A program made the translations under genes and the position numbers. Shown here piece after piece: positions 9,701-16,303 of a stretch of 16,303 nucleotides of DNA; positions within the stretch are counted from its first letter, which is position 1; every line of letters begins with the position of its first letter. The stretch is from Cyclostephanos tholiformis. Lineage: Eukaryota; Bacillariophyta; Thalassiosirophyceae; Thalassiosirales; Thalassiosiraceae. The DNA lies in the NCBI GenBank assembly GCA_036939975.1, contig JALLPB010000402.1, positions 1-16,303 of the forward strand. The letters run 5' to 3'. The notes below the pieces were generated by a model, which made no database searches, was not told where the DNA came from, and saw only the letters and a list, made by a program, of their open reading frames with translations.

Positions 9701-11791
9701 CGTCCCGACTTGGAACCCACCCTTTGCGTACAGCGCGATGATATTGCGGATTCCTGCCGCAAGATTCTTAGCAGTCCTTGTTGGAGTATATTCGGTTGTT
9801 ATTAAATTTAAACCTCTAGAGACACTAACTAGGAATGGTACTCCGTTCACGAACATACAGTCAATAGCTAACGTCACGACGCGATGCCTATCTAGGATGG
9901 TCCGCGGGACCTGCACGTAATCAATGTGCACAGGCTCGGGAGCTATCCTTACCATCCGTCCCCTCACCCATGCAAGATTGGGGCCGAAGATTTGGTTAGC
10001 ATTTTTGACGGCAGTCGGTGATATGTTACAATTGTCAATCATATTGTGACGTACCATCCCTAGAAACTCCCGGTCTGTGGGATGTCCTAGCATCCCCTGC
10101 GCTTCCCGGGCTTCCTTGGCTTTGGTCACTTCTCGTTGCGTGTATCCATCGAAGTTGTTACGAACAGTGTCTATCGTATCCTGGATGAGGCACAGGGCGA
10201 CCTCGGCCTCCACCTCTTGGAGATTCAGATATGGCATTCCGCAGGTGTTGTTGCGACACACGATATCTCCTTCCCTGGTGTGAATGACGAAATGCCCCGG
10301 GTTCATGCCCTTTGTGGAATGGTATGAGATTGGTTGAATCTCCTCCAACAGCTTCAGGGGAACGACGCTAGCCACTCCTCCTTTGTTCAGCCAAACCTTT
10401 TTCAACTCTTTCATCGTTCCGGCCCTTGTCATCACAGCAGATCTGGCATTGGTATGCCCCCGTAGTTGGCTTCTCTGTTTCTCTAGGTTGTCGATGAAGT
10501 GGGCGTGGGGTGTGCTCGCGTACGTAGCACAAGTGTCAATGTAGAGGTGGTTGGGGTTGAGAATCCCTGTGCATCCGAGCTTGCATCCTTTCTGGACAAG
10601 ATGACACTCCAGGTCATCACATCCGTCCACCCATGCTTTGGCCGAGAATAGACCCATCACATCTTCGTATTCCTCTACCACGAACAGATTCTGTACTCCA
10701 TCGTCGATTCCCTCGATCTTTAGCTCGGGACAGTCAGTCTTGTAATGACCCTTCTTGCTGGAGTGCCAGCATTCGACGTCCTTCAGGTTTGGGGCCTTCC
10801 CACCGTCTTGAACAAAAGCAACTCCTTCGGCTTGATTCTCTTTCACTCGCTGCGCCCTCGGTGGCACCTTGTAGTCGTTCATGAGGCGTGTTGTCTCAAC
10901 GATTGTCTTGGGGAAGTTATCTACTCCCAACGCCATATTATTACATAGGTCGTCCTTCAGGGTCTTGTATCTTCCGTAATCCAATCCCCGGAGGAGCATG
11001 CACAAGAGGTACTGTTCTCGGCATTTGCCGTATGCTATTTCCAGCTCGTCAGGTGTGGGGTTATTGTGGTCTACAACGCCCGTTTGCGTCATAATCTCCG
11101 CCCTGACTAAACCTGGCTCGTGGCCATACGCTCCTCCATAGGTCTCAACCACTCCCACAAGGGCATTGAAGTGCTCGACGTATTCTGATGTCGACATATT
11201 GGCGCCCTGGTAGAATACGGATACGCGGTGTTTCGCGTTCTCTAGGGCCCATGTGCTTTGTTGGTGGTCATCGAACCGACAGCAGTACCCTCTGATAATG
11301 AGCAGTAGCTGTATCACGTCTTGTGCGAGGTCGGCTGCCGGGTATTTGTCGGACCCTTTTATCTTGCTAATCAGTTCGGGGGAACATTGCCCAAGGACGA
11401 GGGCGTATGCCTTCTTCACGTTCTCCGCGAGGAGGTTCCTTGCCTTCGTCTGCTCTGACACTTCCTGTTGCCAGAGGTATACCGTCCCTGCATCAGGCGG
11501 GCCACTGTTCACGCCGGTTGGGTATGCGTCGAGGATCACAAGGAGCTTCAGGTCTCGGACTGACTTCGCTGCTTTGGAGCCATCCTTGTAGTTCGCTTGT
11601 ATGTAGATTGAGATCGCGTCCAGCGACTTTTGAAACTTCGCAGCGTATTTCGCGTTTCCCACGTTGAAAGTATGCTTCTCCAGGCCCTGGGTTGTTGATA
11701 AGAATTCCCTCTTGATCGGTGCCGTTCTGTTCGTTAGCCTGCGAAATTTCTTTCCTTCCACTTTCGGTTTTCCACCTGGGGTGGTGTCCAT
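6691..11791 (-). pseudogene. Copia Gag-Pol polyprotein gene, disabled
   Basis: Frame starting at the ATG 11791, 29 nt inside the 5' LTR junction. The first open part (11791-8540, 1083 residues) holds: Gag; a CCHC knuckle at about residues 340-354 whose second Cys is Ser (TCC at 10760-10762); a protease motif (LYIDTCATY, about 418; DTC rather than DTG/DSG); a pre-integrase His (LGHP, about 567); the integrase triad (AIDCMF about 644, LMDNEF about 700, PEIERRI about 725); and a long Asp/Ser-rich linker. TGA at 8540-8542 interrupts it, though the frame reads on. An extra T near 8267-8270 then shifts the frame to 8268-6691. This part encodes reverse transcriptase (CWHVDDLKVSH intact, but motif A reads SYNIPGAF with Asn for the catalytic Asp, codon 8092-8094) and RNase H (WVDAAY, STEAELV, YQDNMS, MWTDINTK). 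The stop lies in the 3' LTR. Confidence 0.92.
6723..6731 (-). promoter_or_regulatory. Possible polypurine tract of the copia element
   Basis: On the minus strand AAAGGAGTG directly precedes the 3' LTR. It is short and ends in a T, so only its exact position supports a role as plus-strand primer. Confidence 0.4.
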
Positions 11792-11806
11792 CTTTCTTCT
11801 CAGTCC

Positions 11807-11821
11807 CTTTTAATTATTAAT
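11807..11821 (-). promoter_or_regulatory. Putative self-primer binding site of the copia element
   Basis: Reading the minus strand, ATTAATAATTAAAAG starts on the last LTR base and covers the first 14 internal bases, exactly where a primer binding site belongs. I see no match to a tRNA 3' end (no TGG start; initiator-Met type TGGTATCAGAGC absent). The same 15 bases occur in inverse orientation inside the LTR (11894-11908), so the element RNA could pair with itself here. Seen: perfect complementarity and position. Inferred: priming. Caveat: only one G-C pair, AT-rich. Confidence 0.45.
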
Positions 11822-12088
11822 GTTGATGCAACCCATATTTCCATCCGGTGCGCGCGAGATGGTGCGAGTGCTCGTGTATCTAAGTAAACGAAGATTAATA
11901 ATTAAAAGTGAGAGGTTCTAATGAAAGCCTTCTCCCATGCTATCTCCAGGGATTGCCGTAACAATCGGAGGTTACGATACACTCCAGGACTCCATCCTCG
12001 CCCATCAACTATTTTGATTGGTGCTCGCACTCCTGACTCTGCGAGTCTGTCCCTGGTCAGGGTTTGGTCTGTTTCAATTTCTCCAACA
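11821..12088 (-). repeat. 5' LTR of the copia element
   Basis: A 268-bp repeat carrying the element promoter, TGTTG...CAACA ends. It is 29 nt from the Gag start. It contains an initiator-like motif and the 15-nt sequence complementary to the junction. In the segment equivalent to the Pol C-terminus it differs from the 3' LTR by one base (TTG for ATG). Confidence 0.95.
11894..11911 (-). promoter_or_regulatory. Initiator-like motif adjoining the self-primer sequence in the 5' LTR
   Basis: On the minus strand TCACTTT (11911-11905) fits the stramenopile (oomycete) initiator consensus YCAYTYY. If transcription starts at its A (11909), RNA nucleotides 2-16 are CUUUUAAUUAUUAAU, exactly complementary to the sequence at the LTR/internal junction. 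This would place the U3/R boundary near LTR position 180 of 268. Start-site assignment is inference. Confidence 0.35.
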
Positions 12089-12093
12089 GTCGT
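12089..12093. repeat. Right target-site duplication GTCGT
   Basis: Identical to 6450-6454; marks the right border of the copia insertion. Confidence 0.9.
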
Positions 12094-12231
12094 CGGGCCG
12101 CGACGTCGATCGATGAATGCGTCATCGGGCGATCTCGTACGATCGTCGACAACACGAGGGTGTCTGAGGATGGAGACGAGTCCGGACGATGACCTGTACC
12201 TTGTGCGAAGATGGTAATTATTAAGTTTAAT

Positions 12232-13683
12232 TTATACGACGACTTTAAGATTTGATCGGCTCCCCGCCAAGCCGCAACACCAGTGGCATGTCGATTCTCC
12301 TCGCCGTGGCATCAAGCTTACCGATTGTGCAGAGTGGGGATCCGAAGAATTGCCCATAAGGCCACTGCACATTTCCCCCTGACGAAACGCTCTCCAGGAA
12401 AACGGATGTTTCAGCACATCTTTCTCGTGTGTTTTTATGTGACATCGATTCAACAAATCATTCAAAGATTCGTGTTTTTGTTTGTCCGCAAGATTCAACG
12501 CCTTCAATATCAAAAGTTGGTAAAATTCGATTTCCCGATAAATCAAACAGCATAAGAATACCTCGTTTGATGTACCAATTTTAGTGCCAAGCTCCTCTGT
12601 GTACTTCTCGCTACCGTGAGAAAACTTGAATCCTTCCATATTGCTAAAATCGCCCGTTCCTCCAAGGTCTTGATCCAGATGAATGACGTCTTCCCACAGG
12701 TGTTCGGTTCGAAGCACAGCAACCGGATGATTTGGTCTCTGGCCCAAAGAATATTTCAAGTAGTGTTCATAATTGAATTCAAAATGATCTAAACCGTCCC
12801 CAATCTTTCCGAGCAAAGACTGAACACCCATCAAAAAGCACTCCGCACTATTTTTATTCCGCAGATTGTCAATCATCATATCAAAGCCTTCAGGAAAGCA
12901 TTGTTCGTAAAATTTTGCAACCTGTGGAAATCCACCAACCAGGCGATAATGACTGTCGAATTGATGTCGGTGATAGTTGTACGCCGATGCAAGTCTCTCA
13001 ATGGGATCACGCACGGTGAAGAGGAACATGTTTGTGTTATGCAATAACCATGCTTTGTCTTCATTGGAGTAAGGAGCACCTTGCATATGATAGACACCTA
13101 AGGTGCGCCGCGTAAGTTGTGAAGCATCCGGAGAGTGTTTGTAGCACGCGGAGGTACCCTCTATCCAGTTGTCGTGAATCTTAAAGGTGATATTTACATC
13201 GGCAACAGCCATTTCGGTGGCAACACGGGCCTTCTTGACCATGCACTGGACTGACCTTGCCGCCACGTTGTGCGGAAGGATGACCCGTCCGTATTCATCC
13301 TTGTAGTTTGGGTCCAATTTCGCGGTCGTATTGTCTAACATCAACGCCCTAGTCAAAGTGGTACCCCCAGCCTTTCCGACGTGAATCAAATATATTCGAG
13401 GACTGTTGGGCATTGCATACGATATATTATTGTATTCTTGGGCGTCGCACTCGACCCCAAAATACGAGTTCGATATCCGTAGAAGAACTGGGCGAAGATT
13501 CGAAACAGACAGAGTGACAGCGGATATCACCCACAGCCGTTTCATCCAAATTGTGATCCACGTTGTGGTTCTCTTCGACTCATTCGAAGTTTTAGGGGGG
13601 ATATCAAATCCGACGGCATCTCTCACTGCCTGAATCTTTTGTCCACTGAGATATAGTACGAGACTTCTCGCCCTTTGACGCAT
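12232..13683 (-). CDS. Sulfotransferase-like type II membrane protein
   Basis: Predicted 483-residue protein of the P-loop sulfotransferase superfamily, which moves sulfate from PAPS to a carbohydrate or protein acceptor, usually in the Golgi. The 5'-phosphosulfate loop is at residues 98-110 (YLIHVGKAGGTTL, with Lys104). The 3'-phosphate site is at about 222-239 (FTVRDPIERLASAYNYHR, with Arg225 and Ser233). Residues about 49-68 are hydrophobic after a basic N-terminus and suggest a single signal-anchor segment with a lumenal catalytic domain. N-glycosylation-type sites (NIS, NTT, NIT) follow it. The start is the ATG at 13683; the frame extends upstream to 13740 but without ATG. The last about 33 residues are unusual (SAQSVSLMPRRGES onward) and another frame there looks more protein-like, so a late frameshift is possible. 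The 3' end lies 139 bp from the copia element. Substrate unknown. Confidence 0.8.
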   Translation of the reverse strand: MRQRARSLVLYLSGQKIQAVRDAVGFDIPPKTSNESKRTTTWITIWMKRLWVISAVTLSVSNLRPVLLRISNSYFGVECDAQEYNNISYAMPNSPRIYLIHVGKAGGTTLTRALMLDNTTAKLDPNYKDEYGRVILPHNVAARSVQCMVKKARVATEMAVADVNITFKIHDNWIEGTSACYKHSPDASQLTRRTLGVYHMQGAPYSNEDKAWLLHNTNMFLFTVRDPIERLASAYNYHRHQFDSHYRLVGGFPQVAKFYEQCFPEGFDMMIDNLRNKNSAECFLMGVQSLLGKIGDGLDHFEFNYEHYLKYSLGQRPNHPVAVLRTEHLWEDVIHLDQDLGGTGDFSNMEGFKFSHGSEKYTEELGTKIGTSNEVFLCCLIYREIEFYQLLILKALNLADKQKHESLNDLLNRCHIKTHEKDVLKHPFSWRAFRQGEMCSGLMGNSSDPHSAQSVSLMPRRGESTCHWCCGLAGSRSNLKVVV

Positions 13684-14231
13684 GGCACGATAATAATATA
13701 TGCTAACTACTTTGAGTTCGTCTATGCTCAGAGAAATCAAAGTGTGTATGGTAAGAAATGCGATGGCGACGAAGGTAAATTAGTGAATATTCATTTGCAT
13801 CAAAATAAAAAAATATGAGACCAACGATATTTCTATGGGGCTTTCGGTCGGTTCACATCAAAAAAAGGCTGCGTACGATAGAGATCAAAGTCAATTACAA
13901 TATTATGTATTACCAGCCTCCTCGCGCGCGGCGCGTTGCTTGGCACGTTCTTGGCGGGAGTTGCCAATTGGGATGTGATTGGTCTGTCCTTGACCCGTTG
14001 TGCACCTCCTACGTGGAACCAAAAAACCTCAAACATCGCTCGGGTCCGGCCCTGCCCTATTACCTACTATCCCTGGCTGCCTGAGAATGACCTCCTATCC
14101 TCCTCCTCCTCACTACGATACTCTCGCGTCATCGCTTTTCACTCTCGTCGCCCTTCATCCACGACGACGCCACACCCCATAAACGAAAATCACAACCGAC
14201 CAGACCACGAGGAAATAACATACATAGACAA
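13684..14231. promoter_or_regulatory. Divergent promoter region between sulfotransferase and EF-P genes
   Basis: These 548 bases separate two genes that point away from each other, so both promoters should lie here. There is a CG-dense segment (13921-13935), an E2F-like TTGGCGGGAG at 13951-13960, and two ATTGG (inverted CCAAT) motifs at 13967-13971 and 13978-13982. Nearer to the EF-P gene there is a pyrimidine-rich tract (about 14090-14160). Small open frames here show no protein-like features. Confidence 0.35.
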
Positions 14232-14338
14232 ATGTCCCTCCGGCCACTCATCATAAGCGTCCTCCTCGCCGCCGCGAACGCCTTCTCGCCCGCCGTCGGG
14301 AACAGCGTCGCCGCATCCAGATCCCTCCCGTCGTCCTC

Positions 14339-14372
<34 letters not shown>

Positions 14373-15437
14373 GCCCTGTCCATGGTCGCGGTCGATACCT
14401 CCGAGATCAAGAACGGCCTCACGATCGAGATCGACGGCGATCCGTACAAGATCATGAGCTTCAGCATCATGAAGCAGGCGCGGGGGGCCGCGAAGACCAC
14501 CATCAAGATGAAGAACCTAAAGAGGGGGAATACCATCGAGAATACCTACAGGAGCGGGGAGAAGTTCGAGACTGCGGAAATCACCAGGAAGCCGAGTCAG
14601 TACACCTACGAGGACGAGGTGAGAGGACACGTGGGGGAGATGAGGAGATGGAAATCCGCGAGCATTTAGTCGACTTTTTTTTTTTTTTCCTTAGAGAATT
14701 TCGGAATATGGTGGCTGACTGTTCGATTGGGTGTCTCCGATACAACGTTTGGGTTGCATGAATCTGGCTGGAGGAACGTGCCTTCAAATTGATGTTTTTT
14801 TTTTCTCGGATCAGGAGAGTGCGGGTAGAGAAATCGTACAAACACGCTTGACGCAACTATTCGACCAATGTTTTTAGACGAGGATGATGTTCGTATCCGC
14901 AGCGTTCATCTCCTTGCGGTATCCCCAAGAGGACAGCTGGTGTTAGGGGACTTTCGTGCGAGGTGAAATGCACTTTCGTTCGACGCGTCCTTGCAAAAAG
15001 TTAATGTGATATGCAGTTCGATAAATGATTCTTCCCAATCATCTCATGCAAATTTCATCCGTTCCGAAACATATCATATTTGTGAATATGTGTCTGTGTA
15101 TACGCAGGCTGGGAATTACATGTTCATGGATATCGAATCCTTCGAGGAGGTGATGGTCGAACAGAAGATGATCGAGGATCAGAAAAAGTGGATATCCGAG
15201 GGTATGCAATGCGATCTCATCTACTTCAAGGGGGATGTCATCGAGGTCCGCGCGCCGTCGCCGTACGTATTCGAGGTCGTGGAAACGGAACCGAACGTCA
15301 AGGGCAACACCTCCCAGGGATATACCAAGCCGGCGGTTTTGAGTTGCGGCGCCACCATCAGCGTCCCGGGATTCGTCGAGCAGGGCCAGATGGTGAAGGT
15401 GGATACAGAAAAGGGAGAGTATATTGAACGTGTTTAA
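14232..15437 (+). CDS. efp: Plastid-targeted elongation factor P (two exons)
   Basis: Exons 14232-14618 and 15108-15437 join in phase 0 to give 238 residues. EF-P binds between the ribosomal P and E sites and relieves stalling at proline runs. Residues 1-17 form a signal peptide ending ANA before FSP, the red-lineage plastid import motif; a Ser-rich transit segment with a run of 14 Ser follows (TCG repeats). The mature part, from about residue 50, aligns with the three EF-P domains: KOW-like domain (ENTYRSGEKFETAEI), then YMFMDIESFEE, then the C-terminal OB domain. The C-terminus matches the EF-P family signature (KPAVLSCGATISVPGF followed by VEQG) and ends GEYIERV. The domain I loop reads KQARGAA where bacterial and plant EF-P have K-P-G-K-G, so the normally modified Lys34 position is Arg. 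Mature length (about 185) matches E. coli EF-P (188). The start ATG follows an A-rich leader. Confidence 0.92.
14340..14372 (+). repeat. (TCG)11 microsatellite in the EF-P transit peptide
   Basis: Eleven perfect TCG triplets, preceded by imperfect ones, encode most of the poly-Ser run. The array should vary in length between strains without breaking the frame. Confidence 0.9.
14619..15107 (+). other. 489-nt intron of the EF-P gene
   Basis: Donor GAG|GTGAGA and acceptor TACGCAG|GCT join YTYEDE to AGNYMFMD, restoring the EF-P fold continuity. Reading into the intron gives unrelated sequence and a stop at 14667-14669. The intron also contains two internal polypyrimidine tracts each ending in AG (AG at 14693-14694 and 14813-14814), which look like acceptors in their own right. 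Confidence 0.85.
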
Positions 15438-15558
15438 ATCGGTGACATATTATATAATAGTAAGGCTGTGGTAGGTTACCGTTGGATTAAGTGCGATGTT
15501 ATAAAATACAACTCCATCAGCTACTACATCCCGCAGTCATTCGAACGGCACAAGGCAT

Positions 15559-15625
15559 GTAACGAATCTTACTTAAGCGTTAATTGTCTGCAACGTAACG
15601 AATCTTATTCCTGCGTTCATTGCCA
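15559..15625. repeat. Imperfect 36-bp tandem duplication overlapping a stop codon
   Basis: Copy one is 15559-15594; copy two starts at 15595 and is partial. The first 13 bases (GTAACGAATCTTA) are identical, and GCGTT and ATTG recur at matching places. Copy two includes the stop codon of the minus-strand gene (15617-15619), so the duplicated unit covers the 3' ends of two convergent genes. Confidence 0.6.
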
Positions 15626-16129
15626 CGGAGTCCAGACAGTGTATTCCCCCGTGAAAAGTACCTCAAGAGAACGTTTCGTGACCACGACTATGTTCGCGAT
15701 CAGATCCAGGCCAAATATCAGAACGAAGGGGGCGATGATGATTGCGCCCGGACTTTTCTTGAATACGCCGGTCACGATGCCTTTCGGGCCGGCATCGTCA
15801 ATGTCATCCCTCGCGCATCCGTCGTCGCTCCGCGCCTTCTTCGCGCCGATTAAAGTCGAGGATCCGTTATTCCCAATGCGCACGATCGGTGGTCGCAATT
15901 TCGTTATGCCGGCGATCTCTGTGGATGCCGTCGATGTCTGGAGCGGCGATGGCGCCGCCGCACACAACCGCGGTGGAAGGAGTGGGGGGGTGAAGCCGTT
16001 CGTGTAATTGAGAAAGCTAAGTAGCAAAACCGCTGCCGAAACTGACAACTGGGCAACACGAGGACAGATGCGTCGGCGAACCGTGCACTTTCCTTCTTCT
16101 GGTCGGGCGACGACCTTCGTTGACAACAT
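15617..16129 (-). CDS. Small plastid-targeted membrane protein of unknown function
   Basis: Single-exon gene for 170 residues, from the ATG at 16129 to the TGA at 15617-15619. After about 28 basic residues comes a hydrophobic core (VSAAVLLLSFL) ending in YTNG before FTPP. This is a signal peptide followed by Phe, as in red-lineage plastid presequences; the hydrophobic stretch begins late, so a downstream start cannot be excluded. A Ser/Thr/Pro/Ala-rich stretch follows. Near residues 130-150 there is one clear membrane segment (GAIIIAPFVLIFGLDLIANIVVV), followed by TKRSLEVLFTGEYTVWTPWQ at the very end. The C-terminal 45 residues look tightly constrained, suggesting a small thylakoid or envelope protein. 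I do not recognise a named family. It converges on the EF-P gene, 179 bp apart. Confidence 0.75.
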   Translation of the reverse strand: MLSTKVVARPEEGKCTVRRRICPRVAQLSVSAAVLLLSFLNYTNGFTPPLLPPRLCAAAPSPLQTSTASTEIAGITKLRPPIVRIGNNGSSTLIGAKKARSDDGCARDDIDDAGPKGIVTGVFKKSPGAIIIAPFVLIFGLDLIANIVVVTKRSLEVLFTGEYTVWTPWQ

Positions 16130-16303
16130 TATTTTCGTTTTAGAATCCCCCTGCGTTAGGAGCGAGGAGCTACCTCAATAAATACTACGGCCTTAATAAC
16201 AATTGTCATCAGGAGTTACCTAGTTTAAGGTTAACTAAGGGTTAGCTAAGGCTGTGATTTCTTTGAGCGTTGAGCGTATACGCATAAAAAAATAGGAACA
16301 CTC
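16130..16303. promoter_or_regulatory. Upstream region of the small plastid protein gene
   Basis: Intergenic up to the window edge. It contains two tandem 11-bp units, GTTAACTAAGG and GTTAGCTAAGG (16230-16251), preceded by a looser third version (16215-16230). They may be regulatory-factor sites or just a small duplication. No TATA box is obvious. Confidence 0.35.

Larger units (their letters stand above)
6455..12088 (-). mobile_element. Complete Ty1/copia LTR retrotransposon, 5634 bp
   Basis: A full-length element in minus orientation, bounded by two 268-bp LTRs with TGTTG...CAACA ends and a perfect 5-bp target duplication. Domain order in the internal region is Gag, zinc knuckle, protease, integrase, reverse transcriptase, RNase H; integrase ahead of reverse transcriptase defines the copia (Pseudoviridae-like) arrangement. 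The LTRs differ at 8 positions with no indels (about 97% identical), so insertion is not very recent. The coding region carries several disabling changes, so the copy is probably non-autonomous now. It interrupts a gene-poor stretch next to the sulfotransferase gene. Confidence 0.95.

Noticed and set aside
11795..11820. Classical tRNA primer binding site after the 5' LTR
   Set aside because: The sequence is AT-rich and lacks the TGG start complementary to tRNA CCA; it does not match initiator-Met priming sites I know.
13815..14256. Overlapping small frames upstream of EF-P
   Set aside because: They overlap each other in several frames within a promoter-like region and show no domain or start context.
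16230..16251. Telomere-like TTAGGG relation of CTAAGGGTTAG
   Set aside because: Only one partial unit; the repeat unit is 11 bp and not a telomeric array.
1..16303. tRNA, rRNA or CRISPR content
   Set aside because: No T-loop plus acceptor pairing, no rRNA-like sequence and no regularly spaced repeats were seen on either strand.

Overview
The window looks like nuclear DNA of a photosynthetic stramenopile, most likely a diatom. Two genes at the right end encode proteins whose N-termini look like red-lineage plastid presequences: a signal peptide followed by a Phe at the predicted cleavage point (ANA|FSP and YTNG|FTPP). Introns are GT-AG spliceosomal introns. The LTR element is a Ty1/copia type whose coding style matches the diatom copia-like families. 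The species cannot be told from the sequence.

Left part (1-5200) is a transposon graveyard. It holds the 3' end of an unidentified open frame (to 616). Next is a frame at 1001-1651 with a RanBP2-like zinc finger and a HIRAN-like domain, interrupted by one TGA. It converges on a CENP-B/pogo-type DDE transposase gene (1761-3323, minus) that has a clean 75-nt intron and one TAG. Then comes a badly decayed piggyBac transposase (3514-5175, minus) with two stops, a frameshift and a large internal deletion. About 1.3 kb without a convincing gene follows (5176-6454).

Middle (6455-12088) is one structurally complete Ty1/copia LTR retrotransposon on the minus strand: two 268-bp LTRs (8 mismatches, no indels), TG...CA ends and a perfect 5-bp target duplication GTCGT. 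Its Gag-Pol frame has a stop, a 1-nt frameshift, a zinc-knuckle Cys-to-Ser change and a reverse-transcriptase motif A Asp-to-Asn change, so this copy should be dead. No tRNA-like primer binding site was recognised. Instead, the 15 nt at the LTR/internal junction are perfectly complementary to a segment inside the LTR that sits directly at an initiator-like motif. This layout suggests self-primed reverse transcription, known from Tf1-type gypsy elements but not, to my knowledge, from copia elements. I consider this the most interesting signal in the window.

Right part (12232-16303) holds host genes: a sulfotransferase-like type II membrane protein (minus), then a divergent promoter region, then a plastid-type elongation factor P (plus, two exons) whose loop-tip residue is Arg instead of the usual Lys, and finally a convergent gene for a small plastid-targeted membrane protein of unknown function (minus).
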